64,000 nt of DNA from Laccaria trichodermophora (lineage: Eukaryota > Basidiomycota > Agaricomycetes > Agaricales > Hydnangiaceae): the NCBI GenBank assembly GCA_018417955.1, contig JACTVC010000004.1:1426001-1490000 (forward strand), given 5' to 3'. The position numbers were made by a program, and so were the translations under genes. Positions 36,130-48,014 of the stretch are shown piece after piece. The notes beneath the pieces were generated by a model. It worked only from the letters and a program-made list of their open reading frames with translations. It was not told the DNA's origin and did no database searches. Within the stretch, counting starts at the first letter, position 1. Each line of letters begins with the position of its first letter.

Positions 36130-37757
36130 TTAAGCAAGTCAGCGAGGAAGCGCCTGGAAGTGCCAGAAAAAACGGTGCCAGTCAACAAAACAACGCCTTT
36201 CAACGCTCAAGGGACGAAGAGGCTACATTTTATTTCCGATATTCACAAGGGCAGCAGATCAGCTATGGAGATACCACCAGAAACCTGTAACGAACAAAGA
36301 CGAGCACACATAGATGGCTCGTTCAACAACCATCAAGTAGGACCTAGCCACCGTATCACGACTAGATGTCATTCTGGCTCTACCTCCCGCCATCCATCGT
36401 CCCTCACATTCCTTCTCACCCCTCTCGCTACCATCCTCCTCACTAATCCGCAGGAGTGAGGGTTGTGTTTCATACGTTGTAGTAGGACAAGGACCCACTG
36501 AGGCAGACGACGATTGCTTCAGCACGAACCCATTCCGTCGGCGACTGTAAGTTGTGATGTTTTTTGGCCGGGCTTGGAAGCACCGTATCCCACCACCGCT
36601 GGATAGCTGACGTTGGGGAGAGCCGTTGGTCACGGAGCAGCTGCGGAGTGGTGAGATCTAAATGGGGAGGACCACAGGAAGGCATGGGCACGAATCACGG
36701 AACGCCAGACGGTTGCAGGGGTCAGCACGGGCAAGCATATCATCCTTCGCACTGACATTCGAAGCAGGCGTTGGTTCACCACCTACGGGACGGTGTGCTC
36801 GTTTGTGTAAACTCGACGCCTCAGAGTTGCCACGTCATCGACCCTTCAGAACGATAGTGTGATCAGCCCGTCGTCGAAAGTGGAGCCGTACGCAAAGCAA
36901 GAGGACGTATGTGATGTCTGCCAGCGCCCTACATATAGGACGTGGTCCAAGGCGATTTGATGCACCGTAGAGAGTCTAGTGTGTCGGATGTTGAACGTTT
37001 CCCGGTCAATCTTAAGCCTGACCGAAGGAAACCAAGGCCACAACATAGCCAAGAGCAGAAGAACTGGTACCGGGGTTTCTATGAAACAGCGAACTGCCCT
37101 CTAGAAATGAAGAGGCTTGGCATGACTTGATCTGTCAAAGGATTGGCGTTCGTACCTGCGATAGAACGCTGGCCTCGAACCTTCTCCTCCACGACTACCC
37201 TCTCCTCTGCACCTCGTGTACAACCCATTTCTGCCACAAGTCATCCTCAGCACATCGACGAAAAGACCGGAACTTATCGATTATCCCTGGTGTGCGTGAA
37301 TCGAGTCCGAGGGAATCGTACGCTACTAATGAATGCAATGTCAGAAAACTAGTACTTGGAAAGGGTAGAGCGTGGACGTACGGTACGTGACGCAATCTTC
37401 CGGACTCGTCTTCCAGTCGTCAACCTATGATCGAAACGCTGACGGGCAGTGTATATGCTTGTTTGAGTTTGCGTCGCAGAGGTGGAAATTATGGGCGGTG
37501 ACCGGCTCCACCTCACATGTATCTTGCATGTATCCGAGGCCAACTTCATTTGCAATGAACACACACGTGGTTCAACGATCTGAGAGAGAGCGGAACTGGC
37601 TGAGCACGGTTTTCTTCCTCGGCTAAAGGTGCCGGTGTGCAGCGTCGGACGGTGGGCACACGGTCGATGGTCCTACCCTCCGAGTCCTAGTACTCACTGG
37701 CGTTGCTCACAGCCAGGTAAGTAAAGGAAAACGGCCAGGTGCCGGACAGTGAATATG
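36130..37757. other. Conserved unknown block W, copy B
   Basis: Same order of short open pieces as in unit A (AHIDGSF near 36,305, then SSLTFLL-type Ser/Leu-rich text, then a region near 37,180-37,390). There are different small insertions and deletions, so the long plus-strand frame seen in A at 20,347-20,835 is not kept. No family recognised. Confidence 0.3.
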
Positions 37758-37909
37758 GGAGGGAATCACACACAATTATAAACAAGACGACGTCATTGAT
37801 CCAAGTCTTCTCGTCGTCCACTTTGAGAAATATATATGCCCGGCCAAATCATAACTCGGGCACTTTTATACTAACTCCCAGCCAAGTTGATTGGGCGATT
37901 CTTCCAACT

Positions 37910-39089
37910 TGCGTTTCAAATGATTTTCGCCGGGGCCACCAGGATCAGTCATGGTGGTTCAGAAGAGAGTGTGGTGCTGTGCGTCGTGCGGCGGCCCTTC
38001 AGGTCAGCTGACATTCATCGGTCCGATGAAAAAGGTGGACGCACGGTGGTTGGGCGTCAAGTCAGCGAGGAGGCGCCAAAGAAAACGGCGGTCAACGGAG
38101 AAATCAAACAAGCGGACTCAGGATGACGTGCTATTTCATTTCAAAAGCAGCAGATTCTCCATACCATTAGAAACCAAAGACTAACGTCTAATTACAAAAG
38201 ACGAGTTGGCTCTTTCACCTATCTCGCTAGATGCTATTCTGGCTCTACCTCCTGTCATACATTCCTTGGCTTGCTTCACATCACGGCTCTCCTTGTTGCC
38301 CTCCCCACTAACCTCGTTATTGCAGATAAGTACCCGTTTTGCCATAACATTCAGTACTTCGACAGGTACTTCGGCCGCATATTCTCCGCCGTTGATCATA
38401 AGTAATAAGGTGTTTAGCTGGGTTCAAGATTCGAAACGGGCTTGGAAGTGCATGAAGTGTCAGCTTGACTGTAGATTGTTGTCATTAGGCAACCTCTTGG
38501 TGGAGCTGCAGTCCAAAGCGCAGAGGAAGGCCTCAAAGGAGAACCAGATGATAGGATCGTCACTGAGCACGGGCCAGACGACTGACGCAGGAGTTCATAC
38601 ATGCAGGCCAACCGCCCTTTGCATCGCTCCTGGCAGTTGAGGTGCCTTAGACGGAGTTCGTCATTCGAGCCATGGATGCCCAAGATTCAACCGCACACCT
38701 GTTAAACGGCACAAAAAATCAACCACAGGACAACTAGCCTATCCTCCACCATCCGTGAGCACCCATGTTCCATCGTTCGTCGGGCCGAACACATCGATAG
38801 AGGAGGTCTCCAGCAATTCCAGAGACGCGTGGGACAAATTAGCGGAGTACAGCATGCCAGGCGAACTGTAGGCTTCACAGTCAGATGTCGTGCGCTTCGA
38901 ATGTGGCAAACATGGGGGGTACATACCGTAGACCACAAAAACTCCCCCTCGGTTCGACGTCGATGTCATGAGGAGTGGTTGACGGCAGCGCATAGACTGC
39001 TCGTGTTTACGTCACCGATCCCTTTGACGGCAAAATCAGGGCAGCCAACGGTTAACTTCCGCGAGATGTGAGGAAGCACGCCGACATGA
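37910..39089. other. Block W, unit C, first part, and adjoining unique sequence
   Basis: From 37,910 to about 38,460 the text parallels block W of A and B, including LDAILALPPVIHSLACFTSR on plus. From about 38,460 on there is sequence not present in A or B. The minus strand is open from 38,993 to 38,739 (GVFVVYGMYPPCLPHSKR), possibly a gene fragment, but I do not recognise it. Confidence 0.3.
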
Positions 39090-39510
39090 CGCTAGAGCGA
39101 CCGAAATTGGCTCTTCTGCACCGCGATACGCTTCTGCGCGACTTGACGTGTCCCATTTGTCATCAATGGCCTCTTTCTCGACCTATTTGCGGACTTTTCG
39201 TACCAGCTCCTCGGGGCAGAACTGAGAGTTTGAGGGGAGTAAGGGTGAGGTGTTTGTAGGGATAGGATTGGCGGGGAACACCCGTTGTTGGGCCGTTGAT
39301 GATGACCTGCGTGAAGGTTAGTTGGTGAGCTTCTGGGAACACTCTGAAAAGGCATATGCGCTTGTGGTCGATGATCTCCGCGATGACGGCGATCTTTCTG
39401 GAGAAGGGGCCAGATCTGAGGAGGACGACTACTCAACAGAATCAGTAATTGTTCTAGAGAATCTATTTCCACAATGACGTACCTCGCCCGACCTCGACGA
39501 AGCACTTGAA
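39090..39510 (-). pseudogene. Ribosomal protein eL14 (60S L14) pseudogene
   Basis: eL14 is a structural protein of the large cytosolic ribosomal subunit. The first piece reads SNFKCFVEVGR, then a 54-nt GTACGT-TAG intron (39429-39482), then VVLLRSGPFSRK and IAVIAEIIDHKR. The next exon reads VIINGPTTGVPRQSYPYKH and LTLTPLKLSVLPRGAGT (39306-39195), followed by EKEAIDDKWDTS in another frame. The second intron's donor reads ATATGC directly after the Arg codon CGC, where GTATGC would be expected: a G-to-A change in a CpG. After GAGT the frame shifts and meets a stop (AAATAG), and the C-terminal Lys-rich tail is missing. A functional copy must exist elsewhere in the genome. Confidence 0.8.
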
Positions 39511-40439
39511 GTTTGACTCCTAAGGTAAAATAACAGCGTCAGCCCAACGATCTTCTGACGACTTTCTAACCCAATCGTTTCTGACAAGGCCAACATCATC
39601 CAACCCCATCCAACCCCATCCACCCCTTCCACCGCAATTTTTCCGTTCTTTCGGGGCATAGAAACCTTGAAAAGGTTCCTTGCATACTTTGGCAGAGAAA
39701 CGACACTCACTGTGCTTGAGGGGGATTCGCTAGGTCTTGTGAATGCGTGGCTGTGGCTGTGCACAAAACCGACTGCGACTAGCGTCTTCTATCATCGTGC
39801 TAAAATGCGTGAGTTGAGGTATTCCATGCAAGGTGAACTGTAAGATGCATGATCAGGAGCTCCGAAGAAAGTCGATGATAGAGGGAACATACCTTGAACC
39901 TCAGCGACAAGACGGTCGTTTATGAAAGCCAAAAGGTGGCCGCCAGAACCGAGTCTCTGTTTGCCCTTGATCCCAAGTCACTTGAAAGTGATTAAATGTA
40001 GAAATGTGTTGCACGAGTAGGGGCATCCAACTCGATTCACAGTAAGGACTATTATAAGTTTTCGAGACACCAAAAAACTGACTAACCGGACGACAGAAGC
40101 TTATTAACAAAACGAGGTTGAATGAACCCAAGGGACACGTACTGCCTGAATGTCATACGTTCCCAATGCCACATCCTCCCCTCTGAATGAAAGATCGGAA
40201 ATCAGTGTCCTTTCAACTGCTATGTTAGGTTTATCCTCCGTGACAGTTTGCACTCTGACACCAAGTTTCGAGCGCAGGAGATGAACAGATTCGAGTTCCC
40301 GGAAAGGCAGATAGTAGTACGCAACGGGAAAGGTGAGCTTGTGGCGGAGGGGCACGAATGGTGGCTGGATTATAGGCGTAGAGTTGACGATTCGATGGTA
40401 GTTGAGCACAACGTTGCGTTGAGTCTTGATAACTCACGT
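39511..40439. other. Unique sequence between the two parts of block W, unit C
   Basis: Open minus-strand stretches at 39,764-39,511 and 40,409-40,104 (the latter with AYYYLPFRELESVHLLRSK) are not recognised. A plus-strand stretch at 40,248-40,517 overlaps the latter. There is no clear gene model. Confidence 0.25.
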
Positions 40440-41799
40440 ATCGGTGTTGGTTCATCACCTACGGGACGGTGGGTTCGTCTGTGTAAACTCGACGCCTCAG
40501 AGTTGCCACATCACTGATCCTGCAAAACGATAGTGTAATTAGCTCGTCACCGAGGGCCAGAGGCGTTGGAGTCATACCCTGGGCAAGAGAACGTGCAAGA
40601 CGTCTCCCAGCGCTTTACGTATAAGACGTGGTCCAAGGCGATCTAATGCACCGTAGAGAGCTGAGTGCGTCGGAAGTTGAACGTGTCTTGGTAGATCTTG
40701 AGCCTGACCAAAAGAAACTGTGGCCACAACGTAGCTAAGAACGGCAGATGGGTATCGGGGTTTGTGAACTGCCCTTTAGAAATGAAGACGCTTAGCGTGA
40801 ATTGATCGGTCAAAAAATCAACGTTCATACCTGCGATGAACCACTGGTTTTGGTTCTGCTCCATCACAACTACCCCCTCCTCTGCACCTCATCAGAATCT
40901 CATTTCTGCTACGAGTCGTCCGATTCCGAGGAAATGGTACGGTACTAATGAACGCATCGTCAAAGCTGAAACTTGGAGACGGATAGAGCGTGGACGTACC
41001 GTACAAATCCGTGACGCAATATTCTGGACTCATCCTCAAATCCTCACGTTGACGGGCAGGGTATATGCTTCTTGAGAAAGCGTCATGGACGGTGACCGGT
41101 ATGCGCCAGTAGGAGACTTGAGCGGCACTGGATGACTCGTCAGCGAGAAGAGGGCTGGATGAATCTGAGAGACACGTACTCGATTACCCTGAAGGGACAC
41201 ACACAAGAGGGCGACCGTTGAGCGCAGTTTTCATCCTCAACCAAAGGTGCTGGTGGGTAGAGCCTACAGCAGCCTTGTGTTTGTCGTCAGAGGGTGGTGG
41301 TCAGGGGCAACGTCAAAGAGACACTCACCTTAACGAGAGGGTTTGTGTCCGAGATGATGGTTGAGGGCACCGTTGACGTCAAATTGTTGTTGGAGATCAT
41401 TTTGGAACTACACGGTGTACGGGCCCACTCAACAACGTTTGAAAAGTAAGGGAGTCATATCAGCGGTATCTAAAGCCAATCTCAGCTCCTGTGGCCGTTG
41501 GGTAACAGTTAAATTGAGTGTAAAATGCGCGCCTGGAACGAGGTGTGTGGATATTTAAGGTATATAGATGCAACGGCCAGTGAGTTAGATATTAGATTTG
41601 AAGTGTGGTCCAATGTGCATGTTTTAATTAGCCCTGTCCTCGCCTAGGATTTCCTGGTTGTCGCTCCGAGCACGCGATCCTTCCAGTTTACAGAGGGACA
41701 CACAGTTGCTGGCAAAGGTCTTAGGCCAATATCATGGCCTCCTCCCCTCTTCCACAACCTCCCCCAGAGCCGCCGGCTCCCGCTCCCTAGTAGCCCTCT
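40440..41799. other. Block W, unit C, second part, and IDO downstream sequence
   Basis: From 40,440 to about 41,250 the text matches the right half of block W (for example VVQGDLMHRRE on plus near 40,628). Near 41,290-41,440 a short plus-strand frame, VEGTVDVKLLLEIILELHG, resembles the GTCGAGGAC region at the start of block Y. No gene is assigned. Confidence 0.3.
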
Positions 41800-42953
41800 T
41801 CGCAGGCCCCACAATATAAAGTGCAACAATGATCATATGCAAATCCTTAAACTCCTTCAAAGCCTCCATCAACCCGGGGTGTTCACCCAGAGAAAGGATC
41901 AGATTGTGAACGCGTTGTTGGAGAGGTGAGTTCAAAAGGCGCGGCATGTACAGTTGCATGCGTTGTAGAAAGGTAGACTGCGTTGAATCCGAATACCGAT
42001 CCACACCAAGGAACGCGTCAATGGCGAGCGGGCTCTGTCCTGCGCTTGGACCAGATGATTCCGTAGGCTCCCACTGCAGAGCGTCTCGTCCATCTCCATC
42101 TCTTTTGGAGTCTTCGCCGCGAAACCAAGGTCTCACGTCCCGATAGAACACGTCTGAGTCACACCCCTCTATTCACGCTTGACAATATCTTGACGTCCCC
42201 CGCCAGGTCTGTTAGGCATGTGGTGATGCGGCGCGCGGCGATATCGTCCACGACGAACGCCTGATCCATCAGTTCCAGCGCATCGACGCCTCCGAACCGA
42301 TACGAGGTAAAAATCCGCTTCGTCCTGCGTAGACGTGAATAGCATCTGACATCTCAAGAGCGAAGTGTCCGTGGGTATCGTTTCATCCGAGTTGTTCGGG
42401 ATGTACCAGTTTGTAGAGGACGTCGTCGGAAATAGGTGAGCACGAGCGGGAGCCGTAGTTGCGCGGAGACTTAGAGGAGGGGGGAGGGTTAAGGATGCAG
42501 GGATACGGATGGGGTTGCGTGGTTAGAAATGCATTATCCACCCGAGGACGTGGTGTGCTGAGTGCTCTGCGTAGGACTTTTGACTTTTTTTTAGTTCTGT
42601 AATCGGTAAAACAGGGAGCTTTACAAAAATCAGCCTTTTGCAAAAAGAAAAACGAAGAACAAGAAAACACTTCGTACCTCCCTCGCCACACCTCCGAATT
42701 TATCTTTTCCCCCTCATCCAAATCAAGTCTATCCCCAAGCTGCAGTTTCCTCTCAACGACATAATCCACCCAAGTCTCCCAATTTACCGGAACAACGTGG
42801 TGGTGCTTGCGTGGGCATGAACCCCGTGTGCGTGTCGACATCAAAGTCGTGTGCTGCGAGGGTAGTGGTGTCGACGACGCCTGGGGTTGGTCCGGTGAGG
42901 ACGTCTGGACGGGGGAGGGAGAGGAAGTGGGTTGAGCCGATGTTAATGGACAT
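41800..42953 (-). pseudogene. Indoleamine 2,3-dioxygenase-like pseudogene, copy C
   Basis: Same gene as copy A. The start exon reads MSINIGSTHFLSLPRPDVL then DFDVDTHTGFMPTQAPP, after which two bases are missing relative to A (near 42,790) and the frame shifts. LPVNWETWVDYVVERKLQ is found in the other frame. Further on are FTSTQDEADFYLVS (about 42,345), ALELM-like text, VFYRDVRPWFRGEDSKRDG (about 42,145) and SPLAIDAFLGVDRYSDSTQ. It ends in HMIIVALYIVGPAKRATRER near 41,775. The usual glycine-rich C-terminal haem-propionate loop of IDO is not visible after that. It is non-functional as a whole protein. Confidence 0.75.
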
Positions 42954-43196
42954 GGGGTCCGAGTGGTCGTGTTCCATGGGTATTAGGAAGTAAAAATGAC
43001 GATAAATAAGATTTAGATGTGAGTGAAGTCATATGATAATTGGATGGAGATTGCGTGTGGTGGTTGATAACGTTGGACGGGTCTGCCAAACATTGAACTC
43101 AAACCACCACCTTGCTCACTCTCCGACGCGACATGATTGCCACCTTGACAGACTACTTCAATCGTCTATAGGGACACGGGCGCATTTATTGAGCTC

Positions 43197-44649
43197 ATGG
43201 CGCCAAAACACAAATCAAGAGAGGAGGAGGAGGCACTTGCCGAAACCTCTGGAATCATGGAGCACCATGAAGCACCTGAAATTTCCAAGGTCTCCGAACG
43301 TTTCCAAGCCTCATTGGCTCGGTTCGCCTTCGCGCACTGGCATTCTTCGAATAAAAAATCCAAGGCGCACGGCAACGGCAAAGCCACAACGACACAGCGG
43401 AGTCCACGAAATCAGGATCATGCAAAAGAGTCGGACAGCCCAATAGCCACAAGCTCTTGCGTAAAGGATCGGAGGACCAGAAAGCGGTCGCTGTCAGCAC
43501 TCGACGAAGGTCCTAATCAATCGGTCGGTCGTTCAGGACCTGGCTCTCCGTCCAAGAAACAGAAATGGGGGTATGCCGAGCCGTCTACGTACGCTCACCT
43601 GCGGAAACTTCGGAATCACTTGCGGAGTGGGTTAGAAGGTGAGTCAATCAAAAGCTTAAATATTCGGAACCAACTTCTCACATTCTCGTTTAGTAGTTTT
43701 TTGTGGTATTGAGTGAGTTCGTCGGACTGCCAACTTCTCTCCACTGACGCGCTTTTGATTGATCTCAGCCCAGGTCAGACGTCCGCTGAGATAGGGCACC
43801 ATTTTGGTGGTCCAACAAACCACTTCTGGGGCTGCCTGTACGAATCAGGCTTCACGACACGACTTCTCCGTCCTCAAGAAGACTTCATCCTCTCAGAACA
43901 GTTTTCGATCGGGATGGTACGCCTTTTCCCCTTTTATTAAGCACGGCACGGGAACTCACATATTCAATCATAGACGAATCTCGTTGATCGTCCAACTGCT
44001 GAGGCACCGGCACTTCTCATGCAAAGTTCCCAGTCACCGACAGATCTCATCATCCGTAGCAAAGCGAGCTATCCAAAGCCGAGCAAATAGCGGGAGTTCC
44101 TGCTCTCCTCGCCAAGATCGCCACACACCGCCCCAAGATTGTGTGCTTTGTCGGGCTGGGAATCGCGGACATCGTCAAATCCAAAGTGATGCAGGTAATT
44201 GTGAGATTGTCTTCGTCCTGGCCCCCGTTACTTACTCCTCGACAGGCTGGAAAGGGCCGAAAGACGAAGGCGGCTATCGGAATTCAACCCTACAGGCTTC
44301 AGTATCAAGGTGAACAAGGCAAGGAAATCCGTTCAGTCTTGACGATTGATGGATGGTAATTTGGTTCCTTGACAGCACGCCCCAAAGAAACCCTCTTCTA
44401 CGCTGTGTCGAGTACATCAGGTCGTGTAGTTACGTACCAGGCCAGTTCTCGTCTAGAAGCTCCCCATTTCGGTTTTTCTGATTCCAAACCTCGTAGAAAA
44501 AGGACAAGGTAAACCAGTTCAAGGCTCTGAAGTCGGTCTTGGAATCTCTACGGAACAACAATGTTGATACCTCCTCTTTTCTCACTCTCCAATTGAATGA
44601 TCCACAATGTGTAATCCAATTTCATGTCCCACCACGTAAATGTATGTAG
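43197..44649 (+). CDS. Thymine/uracil-DNA glycosylase (TDG/MUG family), copy C, altered active site, probably decaying
   Basis: Exons by comparison: 43197-43638, 43694-43712, 43769-43916, 43974-44003, 44060-44194, 44246-44330, 44376-44440 and 44497-44649. Four differences from A and B matter. First, exon 2 ends ATT GA instead of ATC/ATT AA, so the catalytic Asn of GINPG becomes Asp (GIDPG). Second, the intron 4 donor at 44004 is GC (GCACCG) instead of GT. Third, the last donor is GCCAGT instead of GCGAGT. Fourth, the normal stop TAA is CAA, extending the protein ten codons to a TAG at 44647-44649. The body of the protein is otherwise open. The splice changes make a full protein doubtful, so the Asp could be neutral drift. 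Confidence 0.7.
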
Positions 44650-44920
44650 TCTTATCAATGTAATCTTTCAACTGTTCTTCGTACTCTATCACATAACCCT
44701 CCACGCTGTGTTGACAAGTGGCCTCGAAGGGGAGGTTCCCCCTGATGGGAGGCCAGCGTTGACCATTGTCATAAAGCAACCTCTATACAACGATACCGAG
44801 AACGGGTGGCGCATTATGAAACGATGACCAGCTCCGTTCTCAACGAAAACAGCAAGAAATTATTGAGCAACTACAAAAAAAGATACAAATATACAGATCA
44901 TAATGCATAAGCCCCGAAGT

Positions 44921-47690
44921 CTACTCGTCCTCATCGCTGTCCATATCCTCATCACTATCGCTATCCTCTCCTTCAAGCACATCAATGGGTTCGAGACCAA
45001 TGTCATGGTCAGCACCAACGTAAGAATCACAAATGACGTAGAGCTTCAGTGAGTGAGTGCCCTTCGGCAACGTAAACTCAAGTTTAACGGCAAGACTCTT
45101 CGTCACCGTGACTCGCTTGATGACGAGGAGCTGGCGGGAGGCAGGATCTCCGACAACGAGCCACCAATTCGCCAACTTCTTGAGGGGATAGAATGGTGCA
45201 ATAACGTTTTGGTCACCATCATCCTCCTCATCTGCGTCACGTGCCAGCGATACCTGGAGAATGATTGGCGCGCCTGCGGTGTATTCTCCTTTGACGAGCT
45301 CGTGAGAGATGTCGAGGGTGGGGTAGGAGTTGACAAAGGTTGCGACATCTCGCCTGAAATGACGTGAGCTTCGATCGTAAGGAAAAGTTTGTGATTCTTA
45401 CATTTGGGCGGGCGTCATCTGGAGCAACTCGTTTCTACGGTCGTCCTCGAGCTCCATAATGTCATAGACGGAGTCGACACCAGCGTCCTTACAACGCTTA
45501 ATTACCTGAAACGACGATGACTTGTGAGCGAATGACTCTGTTACAGCGTGAGTTTACTTACCTCAGTCTCAAAGTGAGGGATCTGTTTCAGAGGCGAATC
45601 CGTCTCCCACATGGCTTGTACACACATCTGGGATAGATCCATTGCACCCAAGGCGCTCAGCCAAGCGCTAGACGACATCACATCGACGCTGGCCGACAAA
45701 AGATTCAGTACTTTCTCCAGGACAAGAACCTGGTCAGCAGCCAGATCAGGCGGCAATTGCAACCGTGAGAAGTGAGCTTGAAGGAGCAGGAACGTTTTGA
45801 AGTGGGGGACCTCGAAGTCGGCCCGCTCTAGTTTTACTGGGACGCGGTCGTAAATACGACGAAGAAGAGCATCTTCGTGTCTCCGGATCGGGATAGTTTC
45901 GAATTCGGCTGATGACGATACAACCTCGAGAAGGCCTTTCAACTTCGTACGCTCCTTGAGGGACAATGTGTACACCTCGACCGTCACATCTAACAAGCGT
46001 ATAAGCCACTGGGTGACTTCGAAGTGTTGGGCACTTACATGAGATGTTGTAGTAGGCAGCGATCATTCCAGGAATGAGCGCCGACACGTCCATTTCGTCC
46101 TCTGAAGAAAGGTTTAGACAGATTAGCAGGAAAAAAGGGAAGAAACCTACCAATTGCGATACACTTTGAATTCACGAGATCACTCAAAGTGTTCTCAACA
46201 AGTTCTGAAAGGTGGTCGGACAGATGCTGATGGCTGACATTGTGCAGATTATAATAGTTTGGGTTTTGAGTCATTCGGCGGTAGAAGTAAGTCCAAGTAA
46301 GAATATCCTGAGGGATAGAACGTAAACGCAATGAAGAAACATGATCGGGAGTCGCTTACCATAGCATCTTGCTTGTTCTCGATCGTTTTGACTGCGATCT
46401 CCGCGAGGAAGTAGTCATGAAGGAGATGGGTCGGAAGATGTGACTCGATTGGTAGCCCTTCAGCAAGGAACTTCTTGTAGAAGTCCTTCCGTGTTTGCTG
46501 GCACATGAGCACACATCGACTGCGCTCATCTTCCATTGGCCGACAAGCGCGGCCCATCATTTGGAGAACGTCCATGACTGGGTAGTCGATGTAACGATGC
46601 TCCTTGCCCTCATAGAACTGGCCACCCATGATGATCACCATGTAACTCGCCACTGGTAAGCTCCAAGCCGTGTCTTTTGACGCAACAAGCAATTGGATAG
46701 CTCCTGATTCAAACAGGCGCTGAACGATGCGTTTGTCCTGCTTATTGAGAGCCTCGTGGTAGTACCCGATACGTGGTTGAGTGTTTTAACGAGGCCCTTG
46801 TCGCTGATGTGGTCCAGGTGCGGTTGTAAGTCGTCAAGCTCGATGTTGAGGAATCGATCGGGTTTATCGTCCGCTAGGCAGTGAGTTAGAAGGTCGTCGA
46901 CCCTAAGGCGGCACTGTCGCCTAGAGGGAACAAAAACGATAACGGGTTTTGAGGGAGAGTACTCCAGAACGGCGAGGTAGGCAGGCTTTGACATGGCGAT
47001 CATTAGGGAGGGGAAATGGGGGATGGTGAAGGACTGAAGATGTATGTTCATATCAAGGGGACGGGCACTAGTAATAACGTTAGTATGCAGCCTTCGAGAA
47101 GCAATGGAAGGGGAATACCTTGGTGAAAAGTTGAAGATCGCATGAGAAGGTGCACCCATCCACTCGCCCAGATCTCGGGCGTTCGCGAGAGAGACTCCAC
47201 AAGCGACTATGCGTGTCTTGATTTCTGTCTGCGCAGATACATAACGCGTGCGGGAAATGACGACCTCGTAGGTGGGTACCACTTCACCGCCGACCAACTG
47301 GACCTCATCAGCAATAAGAAGACCGATATTTTGGATGTTTTTGCGTTGTCGCCACCGTCGTGAAAGGACGTCCCACTGTTAATAAGTGAGAAAAAAAGCG
47401 AAAGTAGAATGGAAAGATGTGACGAACCTGCGTTGGTGTGCAGACAATGACGTCTCCTTTCTCCGAAAGCCTCAGATCAGCACCAACGATCTCCTTCCCG
47501 CCTTGTAGCTTTTTGAACTTGGCTCGACATTCCACGACTCGTTGATCAACCATTCCTTGATATGGCTCGATACAAACCGCTCGGGGTTGCTCTCTCTTAC
47601 TCCAGAGACGAAGGAGAGCAAATTCTGCGCAGATTGTCTTGCCGTTACCGGTAGGCGCACCAATGATAACATTTTCGTCAAGTTGGTATG
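44921..47690 (-). pseudogene. BRR2-like helicase remnant, copy C
   Basis: In minus order: Walker A text GAPTGNGKTICAEFALL (about 47,655; copy A has GAPTSSGKT), VIVCTPTQ, the region after the DEVQ box, an intact stretch from TYEVVISRTRYV through FVPSRRQCRL, then a one-base loss near 46,772 (relative to A and B) that shifts frame. It continues with DVLQMMGRACRP, the winged helix and the Sec63 domain ending DEDMDSDEDE at 44,921. The 5' end is a deletion joint at about 47,690 where BRR2 runs into unrelated sequence, so everything N-terminal of Walker A is missing. Confidence 0.85.
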
Positions 47691-48014
47691 GGTGAGTAAA
47701 CGACCCCCTGGTGACGGTCCTTCGAAGAAAGGAAGCTTCACCCGATCTAGGGCAAACGGCGCAGCACGTTCACCGTCGCACGACCAGTCTCTCATCTACA
47801 CCATGAAGACCTACGGTCCATCGATCGTTGTCCTAAACGCGTGATGAGCATTTTGCAAAAAGTTGATGAAAGAGAGCGCGTACCGTAACCTTCAGCAACA
47901 AGACAGTGACATGCGCAGCCCAACTCCCTCTCCATTTCTCGTCGATCTCTAATTTCACCGGTGGGAGGGGGTTAATTGTGGCGATGGGGTTTCCAAATCA
48001 TCCGAGGACGAGAA
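47691..48014. other. Deletion joint and filler between BRR2 remnant and X, unit C
   Basis: Relative to unit A, about 1.5 kb (BRR2 N-terminal-cassette end) is replaced by about 200 bases of unrelated sequence. From 47,840 the text again parallels A near 7,925 ('gagcattttgcaaa'). No gene is seen. Confidence 0.4.

Larger units (their letters stand above)
21606..37757. repeat. Tandem segmental duplication, unit B
   Basis: Second copy of the segment. It starts in the sequence just 5' of where IDO should be, so IDO is missing, and runs through TDG, a truncated BRR2, X, Y, Z, NACHT-WD40 and W. It ends near 37,757 at the same text (gaatatgggagggaat) where unit A ends. Differences from A: no hAT insertion, a large deletion in BRR2, a 1.13-kb inverted-repeat insertion beside X, and a stop codon in the WD40 array. 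Confidence 0.9.
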
